Of a stretch of 64,000 nucleotides of DNA, positions 25,894 to 35,281 are shown one piece after another. Location: positions 13,246 through 77,245 of the forward strand of contig CAYUFT010000001.1 of assembly GCA_964444115.1 (NCBI GenBank). Reading direction: 5' to 3'. Below the pieces are notes generated by a model. The model had not been told where the DNA came from. It was given only the letters and a program-made list of their open reading frames with translations, and did no database searches. The stretch's first letter is position 1; every line of letters starts with the position of its first letter. The position numbers were made by a program, and so were the translations under genes. The DNA is from UBA349 sp964444115. GTDB lineage: Archaea > Methanobacteriota > Methanobacteria > Methanobacteriales > Methanobacteriaceae.

Positions 25894-28800
25894 TTAAATC
25901 CTATTCCTATAACTTATCTCTTTAAATTTAAAGGTAAAACTAGTCCCCTTGGTTCCATCTATCTTTAAATCAGCATCTAATTGCAGGGATAGACTTTTAA
26001 CCAGTTGCAATCCTAGGGTCTTACTACTATCTATATCCACGTCCGGGCCTATTCCCACCCCATCATCACTTACCTTTAATATTAAGTCATCATCAATTTT
26101 ATTAAAATTAATCTTCAAAGTACCTGTATCCCTACCATTAAATGCGTATTTAATGGAGTTGGTTAGGAGTTCATTGACTATTAAACCCAGTGGTATGGCT
26201 GTATCCAGGTTGATATAGATATCTTCCGCATGGATGATGGGCCTTATTTTTTCGGTGGATACTCCGTAGCTAAAAAATATGTCTTTTATTAGTTGCTGGA
26301 GGTAGCTTCCAAATTCTATCTCACTTAAACTGGTGGACTGGTATAGTTTCTCATGGACTATGGACATGGATCTTATACGACTCTGACTCTCCTTTAAAAC
26401 TCTTTGAACTTTCTCTTCCTCTTCAAAATTGACCTGGAGATTCAATAGAGATGATACTATCTGCATATTGTTTTTCACCCGGTGGTGTATCTCCCGCAGC
26501 AGTACTTCTTTTTCCTTGATGGATTTTTGCATATTCTCTTCACTATATCTTTTCTCTAGTAAGTTGGTGAATATTTCCCCCATCAAAATTAAAAGGTCAA
26601 TATTTTCTTTATCACTGTCCATCTCCATTTTAACCATATCAAAACCAACATATCCCAGGACCTTCCCATGAATCTTCATGGCCACCGCAGTCATGGATTG
26701 AGTATCCTTGGATAATAATAATTTCCTTTCAAATTTAGCTTCATCTGGCAGGTTTTTCACCGATTTAATGTGGAGCTGCCCCTTACTTTTAAGTTTTCTC
26801 AGGCTCCATCTAAAGAATGGTTTTTCCAGATTCTGCAGATTATCAATTTGCGGTGCTATACCTGGTGCACACCACTCATGGGTGTTACTTAAAAGATCAC
26901 CCTCAGGGTTTAATTGGAATAAATAGCTTCTATCTACTTGTTTGAATTCACCAATTCTTTGCAATGCTTCATTTATGGCTTCATCCACCATTTCTGGTTT
27001 TTTGTTGATGAAATTCTTGGAAATATCCATTAATAGGCTTTCCAGTTTTAAACGATACTCAATTTCTTTTTCAATTCTTTTTTGTTCACTTATATCTCGC
27101 AGAGACCCTTCCACACCTATAATTTCTCCTTTTTTATTATGTCTAAGGTGGGCGTTTATGGAAACATAAAAGTTATCATTTACATCATTTTTTAGCCGGA
27201 CCTCGTAATAGTCTACTTCGCCTTTTTCTTTTATCTGCTTTAATAATTCTTGGCGGTCCTGGGGATGATAGTACCATGATTCAATATGGGAACCAATCAT
27301 TTTATCCCTATCAAATCCTGTGTAACGGTTGATAGATGGGCTGATATCTATTATTTTCCCCTGATTATCAGCCTGATAGAGCACGTCCTGTACATTTTCA
27401 AATATTTCCCGGTATTTCTTTTCACTCTCTTCCAGTTTTTTCTGGGCCTCTTTTAAGGGGGTGATGTCCACTACTGAAACCACGTATTCGTCCAGAAATG
27501 GGATATGGTCCACCATGATTTGGGAGAGATGCGCATCTCCATTATTATCAATTAATCTGGTTTCATAGGTATTAGGGGCTTTTTCCGGATTTTTTTGACG
27601 CATTTTATTATATTTAACCATGCGGGGCACATCTTCGGGGTGGGCAAAATCCATCCAGGTCTTTTTAAACTCCATTTCTTCCTTAGAACTATTTAAAAAT
27701 TCCTCCATTTTATGATTTACCAGGGTAAAAAAACCTTTTTTATTAAATATCCCGGTGGGAACTCCTGTATTTTCAAATAGGGTTCTATATAATGATTCTG
27801 ATTCCCGGAGCGATTTCTGGATTTCTTTAATTTCACTGATATTGCGAATAATGGCCAGTACTTCCTTAGAATTTAATTTTGTTAAACGAGCCTCAAAATA
27901 ATTAATATCTCCTTCAATCTCTAATTCGTATTCAAATTTTTCGCTGACCGATTTATCAATAGTATTTTTAATCTTACTCATTACTAATTCCAGATAATGG
28001 GGGGTTAGATTTAGTTGAGAGACATTGCTTCCTACAATTTTTTCCGGAGGAAATGCCAGGTAGTCATTGTGGTCTGATTTAAAATCTATAAAGGTACCAT
28101 CCTTTTGTATGATAAACATAATATCTGGTATGGCCTCCAGGATGGCTCTGCTTTTATGTTCACTTAGTTTTAAAGCATCTTCAGTTTTCTTGCGAGAAGT
28201 AATATCTGAGAATCTGAATAAACGACCTACCTGAACGTCATAGTGATCATAGATTTCTGAAATATCTAGTTGAAGCCATAAATTATAGTCCTTTAAAAAT
28301 ATTTCATCATCACCACTCGAATCATGGTAATAGGATTTAAGTTCGGGAAAATTCTTTAAAACCTCATTAACATCTTTACTTAGATCATCACCAGTTATAT
28401 CAAGCATACTTGCGGCAGGATTAACTTCTATCAAGTGGTGATTAGTATCAAATATCATTACCCCATTTTTAATATTACGCAGGAGCATATCATGGGCTAT
28501 TTGGTTAATATTTAGTAAATTATAGCGGAAAATCCCTAAAAATAATAGTATTATGGAAAAGCTTAAGCCAAAGGGAGTTATGTCCAAACCAGGAATGGGA
28601 GATAATCCTGAAGCATATATTAAACTGAAAATTAAGGGTATCAACCCACTTAAAATTAATATATAAAATTTTTGTTTATTTTTTTTATCTTCGGTTCGTA
28701 TTTTCTGGCTTAAAATTATGGTTCCTATTAATAATAGGCTGTAACTGTAGAAGATATTAATATAAAATAAGGGGCCCTGTTCATATAGTAGTAGTGCTCC

Positions 28801-29205
28801 TGGAGCATTAGAAACCGGGGTGATACTGGGCCATATAAGACCGTGCCAGGCATTGGTTAAGGCCATAATAGTAATAATAAAGGGAGTTAATAGTAGAAGT
28901 CCCACAGTTAGGGGTTTAAAATACTTATCATATTTAGTAAAGCTCATGACTAAAAGAAACCAGAAAGTAGCGACCATGGTGGAACCCATATAAGTTATCT
29001 GGGTCCACATAATCTGGTGACTAGCATCTGAACTTAATAGTGACAGGCCGGATCCCATATACCACAAAAATACGCATAAGGTTAAACCTATAAAATAAGT
29101 ATTGAAACGGGTAAATGGCCGGTGATAGCTGCGGAAGGTAAGAGATAGAGTTCCCATCGCAAATAACAATAAAATGATTCCTAATGCCGAGTATTGCTCA
29201 TTCAT
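25894..29205 (-). CDS. Large membrane sensor histidine kinase, 7TM-PAS(4)-GAF-HisKA_2
   Basis: A 1103-residue kinase. Residues 1-230 contain about seven membrane helices of the HisKA_7TM type. About four PAS domains follow (roughly 240-340, 350-465, 470-590, 595-715), the last ending in VEGSLRDISEQKRIEKEIE. A GAF domain (about 725-880) precedes the kinase core. The phospho-acceptor motif EIHHRVKNNMQIVSSLLNLQ is of the HisKA_2 (HWE-like) class, and the ATPase has VNELLTNSIKYAF and DDGVGI. No response regulator is adjacent. Such kinases are numerous in Methanobacterium. A link to the lasso locus rests on position only. Confidence 0.88.
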   Translation of the reverse strand: MNEQYSALGIILLLFAMGTLSLTFRSYHRPFTRFNTYFIGLTLCVFLWYMGSGLSLLSSDASHQIMWTQITYMGSTMVATFWFLLVMSFTKYDKYFKPLTVGLLLLTPFIITIMALTNAWHGLIWPSITPVSNAPGALLLYEQGPLFYINIFYSYSLLLIGTIILSQKIRTEDKKNKQKFYILILSGLIPLIFSLIYASGLSPIPGLDITPFGLSFSIILLFLGIFRYNLLNINQIAHDMLLRNIKNGVMIFDTNHHLIEVNPAASMLDITGDDLSKDVNEVLKNFPELKSYYHDSSGDDEIFLKDYNLWLQLDISEIYDHYDVQVGRLFRFSDITSRKKTEDALKLSEHKSRAILEAIPDIMFIIQKDGTFIDFKSDHNDYLAFPPEKIVGSNVSQLNLTPHYLELVMSKIKNTIDKSVSEKFEYELEIEGDINYFEARLTKLNSKEVLAIIRNISEIKEIQKSLRESESLYRTLFENTGVPTGIFNKKGFFTLVNHKMEEFLNSSKEEMEFKKTWMDFAHPEDVPRMVKYNKMRQKNPEKAPNTYETRLIDNNGDAHLSQIMVDHIPFLDEYVVSVVDITPLKEAQKKLEESEKKYREIFENVQDVLYQADNQGKIIDISPSINRYTGFDRDKMIGSHIESWYYHPQDRQELLKQIKEKGEVDYYEVRLKNDVNDNFYVSINAHLRHNKKGEIIGVEGSLRDISEQKRIEKEIEYRLKLESLLMDISKNFINKKPEMVDEAINEALQRIGEFKQVDRSYLFQLNPEGDLLSNTHEWCAPGIAPQIDNLQNLEKPFFRWSLRKLKSKGQLHIKSVKNLPDEAKFERKLLLSKDTQSMTAVAMKIHGKVLGYVGFDMVKMEMDSDKENIDLLILMGEIFTNLLEKRYSEENMQKSIKEKEVLLREIHHRVKNNMQIVSSLLNLQVNFEEEEKVQRVLKESQSRIRSMSIVHEKLYQSTSLSEIEFGSYLQQLIKDIFFSYGVSTEKIRPIIHAEDIYINLDTAIPLGLIVNELLTNSIKYAFNGRDTGTLKINFNKIDDDLILKVSDDGVGIGPDVDIDSSKTLGLQLVKSLSLQLDADLKIDGTKGTSFTFKFKEISYRNRI

Positions 29206-29698
29206 AATATAACTTTCATATTTTTAATTTAATATGTAATCTAATGATAATATATTTTACTAAAAAAAGGCCATGGAATTCTTTTTAACTGATAATAATG
29301 GTTTAAAAATAAATAAAAATATTTTTAATATCTTTTAAGATAATTAGATGAGATTTTTTTTAATTAATTCTGATTAAATTGGAAGGTTTTTTTTAAGAGG
29401 TTAAGATGAAGATTTTAATTTAATGCTGATTAAATTGGATTTATTTTAAGAGGTTAAGATTAGATTTTTTTTAATTAATTCTGATTTAAATTGGATTTAT
29501 TTTTAAGAGGTTAAGATTAGATTTTTTTTATTTAATTCTGATTAAATTGGATTTTTTTTAAATAATAGAGAAATAATTTTTATTTATTTTATGGGAATTT
29601 TTTTTAAAATTAAAATCTGATTTTTTAATTCCAATCATTATAAAAATTGAATGTCTTTGACCAGTAATATCCCTAAACAGCACTTTTGAGTATTATGC
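29206..29698. other. Gene-free region between the sensor kinase and B2
   Basis: 493 bases without a credible gene on either strand. It contains the 56-base tandem repeats described separately and is otherwise A+T-rich low-complexity sequence. The kinase promoter should lie near 29210-29270. Confidence 0.5.
29340..29570. repeat. Four tandem repeats of about 56 bases
   Basis: The block CTGATTAAATTGGA recurs at 29370, 29426, 29481 (with one inserted T) and 29538, giving periods of 56, 55 and 57 bases. Units also share TTTTAAGAGGTTAAGAT. The copies have diverged slightly. There are no unique spacers, so this is not a CRISPR array. Confidence 0.75.
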
Positions 29699-30118
29699 TT
29701 ATTTTTCTGTTCCCATATTCATAATAGGAACGTAATCAATCTCTGATTCACCCAATATAACTCCACCATCATGTTCTAACCAGGCATGGGCCTCAAATTC
29801 TCCTTTATCCCTACTAACCCCGATTTTAATATGGGAATCATATCCATACTGGGATAATAATATCTGACCAGCCAGGGCCCGTACCAAACAGGTAGCTCTA
29901 GGTGTGAAGCGACTCATCACCTGGGTGGCCCAGGTAATTCGCTTTAATGGTATTTTATTATTACCACTTTTGTGAGTAAATCCTTTAATTATGCTTTGAA
30001 TTCGCACAAAAGAAAATATCCAGAGCATTATCCTAACTATCCACAAGGTGGCCAGGGTTTTAATTAGAAGCCATTTAGTTTCATTATCTAATTTAAGAAA
30101 ACTGTGGATAATAGTCAT
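29699..30118 (-). CDS. Lasso leader peptidase, transglutaminase-like (B2)
   Basis: A 139-residue protein of the transglutaminase-like B2 family (PF13471 type) that cuts the lasso leader after the residue following the conserved Thr. The diagnostic PRATCLVRALAG segment puts the catalytic Cys at 77, and EAHAWLEHDG supplies His111. The third triad residue is probably the acidic residue downstream. N-terminal residues 15-45 are hydrophobic, possibly membrane-associated. Length is typical of stand-alone B2 proteins. It follows B1 on the same strand after 229 bases filled with hairpin-forming repeats. Its GC (53% in the row 29881-29940) is host-like. Confidence 0.87.
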   Translation of the reverse strand: MTIIHSFLKLDNETKWLLIKTLATLWIVRIMLWIFSFVRIQSIIKGFTHKSGNNKIPLKRITWATQVMSRFTPRATCLVRALAGQILLSQYGYDSHIKIGVSRDKGEFEAHAWLEHDGGVILGESEIDYVPIMNMGTEK

Positions 30119-30173
30119 AATTGGCCGCTCACTTTATAAGAAATTATAATTTAAGAAATAGATTATTATTAGC

Positions 30174-30324
30174 TTAGGTAGTTAATGCCTGAATGTAGTT
30201 AATTACCTGATTTAGGTAGATAATACCTGAATGTAGTTATTACTGGATTTAGGTAGTTAATTACTAGAATGTAGTTATTACTGGGTTTAGGTAGTTAATT
30301 ACTTGAATGTAGTTAATTACCCGG
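30174..30324. repeat. Four tandem 37-38-base repeats between B1 and B2, hairpin-forming
   Basis: TTAGGTA recurs at 30174, 30212, 30249 and 30287. Each unit contains AGGTAGTTAA and a near-complementary TTAATTACC(T), so each can fold into a stem of about 9-10 pairs with a short loop. The array lies in the presumed B1-B2 transcript and could affect B2 expression. Units differ at several positions and no spacers exist, so it is not a CRISPR array. Confidence 0.75.
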
Positions 30325-30347
30325 AGATAACTATTTTATCAGGATAA

Positions 30348-30632
30348 TTATTCTAAAGAGATCTCTATAAGATTTTTCTCAGCTAGATTGCCCAGTAACT
30401 CTATTAAATCCTTCTCACAGACCTCTTCTTCCACATCGTATTCACTTAAAATGGCCTCTTTAAGTTCTTTAACTGTCACTGGTTTTTGAACAAGATTCCA
30501 GATAAAGGCCCCTACTGGATTAAGGCCATAATAAACACCGTCTTTCAGGCCTAAAATTACTACTTCATCTTCTAAATCGCAGTGTACTGCTTCTTTGGTT
30601 ACTGAAATTACTGATAAGTCTGATATAGTCAT
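30348..30632 (-). CDS. PqqD-like RiPP recognition element protein (lasso B1)
   Basis: A 94-residue PqqD-family protein. The winged-helix RRE fold is indicated by DEVVILGLKDGVYYGLNPVG followed by AFIWNLV and the C-terminal CEKDLIELLGNLAEKNLIEI. In lasso pathways B1 binds the YxxP leader motif and presents the precursor to B2 and C. The gene begins with ATG preceded by GAGG at a suitable distance. It precedes B2 on the same strand. Together these two are the split B protein of lasso systems, located about 6.5 kb from C and 9.4 kb from the precursor. Confidence 0.88.
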   Translation of the reverse strand: MTISDLSVISVTKEAVHCDLEDEVVILGLKDGVYYGLNPVGAFIWNLVQKPVTVKELKEAILSEYDVEEEVCEKDLIELLGNLAEKNLIEISLE

Positions 30633-31313
30633 TATTATTTCCTCGGTGAAGTTTAATTAATATATAATAATTGTATGTTCTATTAGTATATTCAATTTTA
30701 ATTATATTATTTTTGCAAAAATGAATTTCTAAAATAAAAGATGATGATGTATTTAAAAATAATCAATAATAGATTTTGTTTACTAGAAATTAATAAACTA
30801 ATTTCAACAAATAATTATACTTATTAATGCTTAAAATCAGGTACCGTAATATATCGGCATTCCCAAATTACTATGATTTTATTTGACTTTATTTTAATTT
30901 AATGCATTGTTCATTAAAAACAATACTAATCAACTAAGTAACAGTACATCATCAATCATAAATATTCATATAAATCAAAATAATTACAAAACCAGCTTAT
31001 AAAAATTTTTGAATTACAAAATAAACTAGAATTTTTACCTTAAAAATAAAAATTATCATAGAATTAAAAAGCAAACTGTTGACTCGTGTGTACCCTGGCC
31101 AACAGCAACTTTAATTATAATTAATATTTAGTATTATAAATAATTTTTGGGCCATTAACATTGGTTTTTATTTAAATTTAAATGCATTATTGCTTTTGTT
31201 TAACAATATGGTACTAACCATTTATTTTTATAATCTAAAAATATCATCCTAATTTAAGAGAAGTAATTTATCAAATAAAGAACTAATAAATAATTAAGAA
31301 TTAAATTTTTTCA
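30633..31313. other. Intergenic region between B1 and the drug exporter
   Basis: 681 bases, divergent between B1 (minus) and the MFS gene (plus). No RiPP-precursor-like short gene is visible on either strand. Mostly A+T-rich, except a GC-richer patch around 31076-31105 with arms CTGTTG and CAACAG, described separately. Confidence 0.5.
31076..31105. promoter_or_regulatory. Inverted repeat CTGTTG-N18-CAACAG upstream of the MFS gene
   Basis: Perfect 6-base arms flank an unusually GC-rich 18-base loop in an otherwise AT-rich gap, about 210 bases before the exporter gene. It could be an operator or a small structured RNA. Evidence is limited to the symmetry and composition. Confidence 0.25.
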
Positions 31314-32708
31314 TTGGATAAACTAAATACCGAATTCTCTTCTTTACTCCCTGATATCATGATAAAAGACACCCGATCATTTGCATTAATTCTAGCCTTC
31401 CTAGCTTCTTTCTTAACCCCCTTTGTAGGTTCCTCCATTAACATTGCCCTTCCCCAAATAAGTCAGGAACTCTCTATAAATGCTATTATAATGGGATGGA
31501 TCCCCACGGCCTACTTGCTGGTGTTGGCTGTTTTATTAATTCCGGTGGGTCGATTTTCAGATATTCACGGTCGTAAAAAAATATTCTGGATGGGAATTAT
31601 TATATTCACCATATCCTCATTTTTAGCTGGTTTTTCCACCTCAGGGGAGATGCTATTATTCTTCCGGATAATTCAGGGAATTGGATCGGCCATGATATTT
31701 GCCAATGTTAATGCCATGGTAGCCTCAATTTTCCCGGTTATGGAACGAGGCCGTGCCCTGGGTATAGCAGTCACTGGAGCATATCTGGGACTTTTCTTAG
31801 GCCCAGTTATCGGAGGAATTTTAACAGAGAGTCTGGGTTGGAGAAGTATTTTCTTTTTTAACGTTCCTCTGGGAATAATCACCACTTATGCTGCATCTAA
31901 ACTTAAAGAAGAATGGAAACCGGCTCAAGGAGAAAAATTTGACATTACTGGTACTTTTATACTGGGAATTTCCATGGTACTGGTTATACTGGGACTTACC
32001 CAGCTTCCAGAGATCAATGGCGCATACTTGTTAACTGCGGGTTTAATAACTGGAATAATTTATTATTTCTACCAAAATAAAATTGAAACCCCGGTATTTG
32101 ACCTGAGCTTATTTAAAAACAGGACTTTTGGATTTAATAGCCTGGCCACTCTTATCAGTTACACCGCCAGCTACCCCTTAATATTCCTTTTAAGTTTGTA
32201 TCTTCAATATGCTTTAAAATTAAATCCGGCCACTGCGGGTATTGTCTTAGCAGTCCAGCCGCTTTTTATAACCATTTTCTCGTCCTATGCCGGACGCTTA
32301 TCTGATCGCAAAGACCCTTATAAACTGGCCATGCTAGGAATGAGTCTAGTAACCATGGCTACATTTGCTCTGGCCTTTATTAATACCCAGATCTGGGAGA
32401 TACTCATTCTTTTAAGTATGATGGGTATTGGATTCGCCCTATTTGGAACTCCCAACAACAACATCGTATTCTCTTCAGTTAAAAAGAAATATTTTGGTGT
32501 GGCTGGAGCTTCTTTAGTTACCATGCGAGTGGTAGGTCAGTTAATGGGAATGGCCTTTGCCCTATTACTTTTGAATATATTTATTGGAGGATCATTTATT
32601 GGCCCGGAAAATATCGATCTATTTATATTATGTACTCAGATTTCCCTGGTCTTATTTAGTGTAATGTGTTTTTTGGGAGTGGTTGTTACCTGGAGGGGAA
32701 GGGAGTAA
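31314..32708 (+). CDS. MFS drug efflux transporter, DHA2 (EmrB/QacA) family
   Basis: A 464-residue transporter with about 14 hydrophobic segments. LVLAVLLIPVGRFSDIHGRKKIFWMG is motif A of the major facilitator superfamily, and GRALGIAVTGAYLGLFLGPVIGGIL is motif C of drug:proton antiporters. The start is uncertain: TTG at 31314 has no clear ribosome site, and ATG at 31359 gives a more usual short N-terminal tail. It diverges from B1 and could export a toxic compound, but a lasso link is only positional since D is present. The last part of the gene is duplicated just downstream. Confidence 0.87.
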   Translation: MDKLNTEFSSLLPDIMIKDTRSFALILAFLASFLTPFVGSSINIALPQISQELSINAIIMGWIPTAYLLVLAVLLIPVGRFSDIHGRKKIFWMGIIIFTISSFLAGFSTSGEMLLFFRIIQGIGSAMIFANVNAMVASIFPVMERGRALGIAVTGAYLGLFLGPVIGGILTESLGWRSIFFFNVPLGIITTYAASKLKEEWKPAQGEKFDITGTFILGISMVLVILGLTQLPEINGAYLLTAGLITGIIYYFYQNKIETPVFDLSLFKNRTFGFNSLATLISYTASYPLIFLLSLYLQYALKLNPATAGIVLAVQPLFITIFSSYAGRLSDRKDPYKLAMLGMSLVTMATFALAFINTQIWEILILLSMMGIGFALFGTPNNNIVFSSVKKKYFGVAGASLVTMRVVGQLMGMAFALLLLNIFIGGSFIGPENIDLFILCTQISLVLFSVMCFLGVVVTWRGRE

Positions 32709-32758
32709 GTATTATGTGTTATTTAGTATTCTTGTTACCTGGAGAGGAAGGGAGTAAT
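32660..32758. repeat. Imperfect duplication of the 3' end of the MFS gene (offset 49)
   Basis: The stretch with TTGTTACCTGGAG, GGAAGGGAGTAA at the end of the gene (from 32683) recurs from 32732 with few changes, including a second in-line TAA. The copies are adjacent, so this is a tandem duplication spanning the stop codon. Confidence 0.7.
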
Positions 32759-32897
32759 TTTACATTATTAAGTACTAAATGATTCTAAAATCTTTAGCCT
32801 AGGCTTAAAAGAACTAGAAAAAAAGAATTATAAGAAAAAACGACTCAACAATATTCTTTATAAATAAAAAAGTGGGGGAAATTATTTTAATATCAAT

Positions 32898-34922
32898 TTA
32901 TTTTTTTTTACGGGTGTTGATAAATCCTCCTAGTACCATCAGAATGGCTAGGAATATTCCAGCTATGGGAATTCCCGTATTTTGCATTCCTATGGTTGAG
33001 TTTACTTTTGAGGTGGATGTCTCGGATGCTCCTAGAATAGTTACTAAAGTTTGTACTCCTTGGTGATCATTCGCGGTTACCGTGGCTATACCCGAACCTT
33101 CATCAGCTCTTAAAATAGCAGTAGCCAGACCATTAACCCAGGGGGCGGTCACCGATTTACTTCCTACATTTCCCAGGTTGGTGGTGAATGTTACCTGAGG
33201 GCCGCTGAAGAACATAGCTGCATTAGAACTGTGATCACCACCAGCTGAATCGGTGTAAACATCTGCAGTTATAATAGAAGTTTCACCAGCTTTAATAGTA
33301 GATGGATATGCATTAATATTCAAAACCAGCCAAGGATAATAATTTAAAGTTCCAGTTCCCACGAAGAATTTATTAGCATGAGGTGAATTGGTCCCATACC
33401 AGTTGTAAGTGGCTTTGGTTTTGCTTTTTTCCAGTTCATGGAACATCTTATCCAGATCATCACGGATGGGTTTTAAGATAGGTTCCAGTTCAGGATGGTT
33501 TTTAATGGCATCATCAATGGGTTTAAGCATTTCATCGATACTGGGCCCAAATGATGAAAATTTAAAGTTCTGAATGTAATATTCAAAGTTTGCAATCCGA
33601 TTGTAGTTAATTGTTCCATTAGGCGAACATATTACCATACCATTACCTGAACCATCTCCTTCCAGGTTGTTTCCTGTAACTATGGTGGTGTTAAAACCAG
33701 CAGCTACCATGGCCACATCATTAGCTCCATTAACTCCGATTACTGTATTATGCAACATGTTAAGATTTGCTAGAGCTGTGCCTACAATTCCTGCTGCTAT
33801 GTTAGGGGAGTTAATATTATAAACACTATTATTTTCTAAAGTTGCATTATTAAATAATCCAAGACCCAACATCCCTACTGCTGCCTTAGCATTATTAATA
33901 TTTGCAACTACGTTGTCTTGTAATTTTAAATCCCCTAAAGCTATAATTACTATGCCCACAGCCTGTTCATATGCACTTATTTGTGATATTTTATTTTTAG
34001 AAACCAATACTGTACCATTCCCGATAATGGCGGCTTCAAGAGCGTATACGGAGCTACCAGTAGATCCGGTTAATTTGGATAATTCATTGCCTGAAATCAC
34101 AGCATTAATGCTACTGGTTACTAATTCCATTCCCATAATAGCACTAGTGGCATTGATACCAGAAATTATATTTTTAGTGACCATTAAATTGGTGACATTG
34201 GCCACTTCTGGATTTCCATCGGTACCTTTACTCTTTCCCAGTTGAATTCCAAATACACTACCACCAACACCAAACGCGTTGATGTTGGTAATAGTATTTT
34301 CCAGGGCATTAAAATCAGTTAAACTCCCATTAATAGATACTGTAATTCCATTTACGGATCCTTGCCCAATTATATTAGATATATGGTTTCCAGAAACAGT
34401 GAAGAAACCCTGGGAAAGGTTTCCCAGAATACCATTTTCTGATTGGCCAGAAATAACATTATCTCTAATGGTAGTGTTACTTCCTGAAACTGTAATTCCG
34501 GTTTTACCTCCAATTATTTCATTATTTTTCACATTACAGTTGTCTGCACTTATATTAATACCAGTCCCTGTATTTGAATTATTTATTTTGAATCCATCTA
34601 TGGTGCTTCCACTCCCATCACCCGTGCTATCATTTACTACAGTAAATCCGGTATTGGTGGCTTTTATTTCTACATAATCACCCTTATTGGCCTGTAGGGT
34701 TAATTTTTTATTTACTATAACATCTTCACTGTATATTCCATGGTGCACATTGATAACATCATCATCCAGAGTGTTTGCATTATCTATTGCTGATTGAATA
34801 TTAGTGTAAGTCTCTCCACTCCCCACTTCCCATTGAGCTGCAGATACACCACTAAAACCAAAAAATAAAATTCCAATAAGCAATAAAGCCTTAAAATATC
34901 CCATATTAGCTTTTATTTTCAA
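32898..34922 (-). CDS. Surface beta-helix (PbH1) protein with C-terminal membrane anchor
   Basis: A 674-residue adhesin-like protein. A Sec signal (about 1-29, ending in GVSAAQ) precedes GSGETYTNIQSAIDNANTLD, the usual opening of archaeal right-handed beta-helix proteins. PbH1 turns such as ISGNELSKL and VSKNKISQI run to about residue 455. A charged linker with repeated KPI-DDAIKN/RDDLDK elements follows, then a YNWYGTNSP motif and an Ig-like domain. The C-terminus has a hydrophobic helix (GIPIAGIFLAILMVLGGFI) and the tail NTRKKK, a stop-transfer anchor. It probably faces the pseudomurein wall. It is unrelated in detail to the giant adhesin, but of the same class. Confidence 0.85.
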   Translation of the reverse strand: MKIKANMGYFKALLLIGILFFGFSGVSAAQWEVGSGETYTNIQSAIDNANTLDDDVINVHHGIYSEDVIVNKKLTLQANKGDYVEIKATNTGFTVVNDSTGDGSGSTIDGFKINNSNTGTGINISADNCNVKNNEIIGGKTGITVSGSNTTIRDNVISGQSENGILGNLSQGFFTVSGNHISNIIGQGSVNGITVSINGSLTDFNALENTITNINAFGVGGSVFGIQLGKSKGTDGNPEVANVTNLMVTKNIISGINATSAIMGMELVTSSINAVISGNELSKLTGSTGSSVYALEAAIIGNGTVLVSKNKISQISAYEQAVGIVIIALGDLKLQDNVVANINNAKAAVGMLGLGLFNNATLENNSVYNINSPNIAAGIVGTALANLNMLHNTVIGVNGANDVAMVAAGFNTTIVTGNNLEGDGSGNGMVICSPNGTINYNRIANFEYYIQNFKFSSFGPSIDEMLKPIDDAIKNHPELEPILKPIRDDLDKMFHELEKSKTKATYNWYGTNSPHANKFFVGTGTLNYYPWLVLNINAYPSTIKAGETSIITADVYTDSAGGDHSSNAAMFFSGPQVTFTTNLGNVGSKSVTAPWVNGLATAILRADEGSGIATVTANDHQGVQTLVTILGASETSTSKVNSTIGMQNTGIPIAGIFLAILMVLGGFINTRKKK

Positions 34923-35281
34923 ATTTCCACCTTCTTAAATCCCTGGCCGGTAATAAATAGTAAGTATGAAGATATATTATCATATTACTATTTCTTTTTT
35001 TTGGTGATGATTTTAAGTCTTTAATATGGTGTAAATTGATAACTGGGGAATACTTGTTGATTATCTGTTAAATTAAAATAAGAACTAAATGTTATTCATT
35101 TTCAATTCTGATTTTGATTGCTTTCTTTTGACTTACTATGTCGTGTTTTTTGGTATTCTTACTACTAGGGAGTTAAGGTGTGGTTGTACATGGCAAGGGA
35201 GAAAATACTTTATTTTAACAAAATTTATTATACACCATAACCTAATTTATTATTAACTTTTATTTTTATGGGAGGCATGAT
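34923..35281. other. Divergent intergenic region, adhesin and sensor kinase
   Basis: 359 bases between the divergent beta-helix protein and the second sensor kinase. I see no gene. GGGAGG at 35270-35275 is the kinase ribosome site, and TATA-like AT runs are present for both sides, but none is distinctive. Confidence 0.4.

Noticed and set aside
30174..30324. CRISPR array
   Set aside because: Units are directly adjacent, diverged, and have no unique spacers; no cas genes are present. The same holds for 29340-29570.
31314..32708. MFS transporter as the lasso exporter
   Set aside because: A dedicated ABC exporter is coupled to K1, and lasso exporters known so far are ABC proteins. Only position links the MFS gene.
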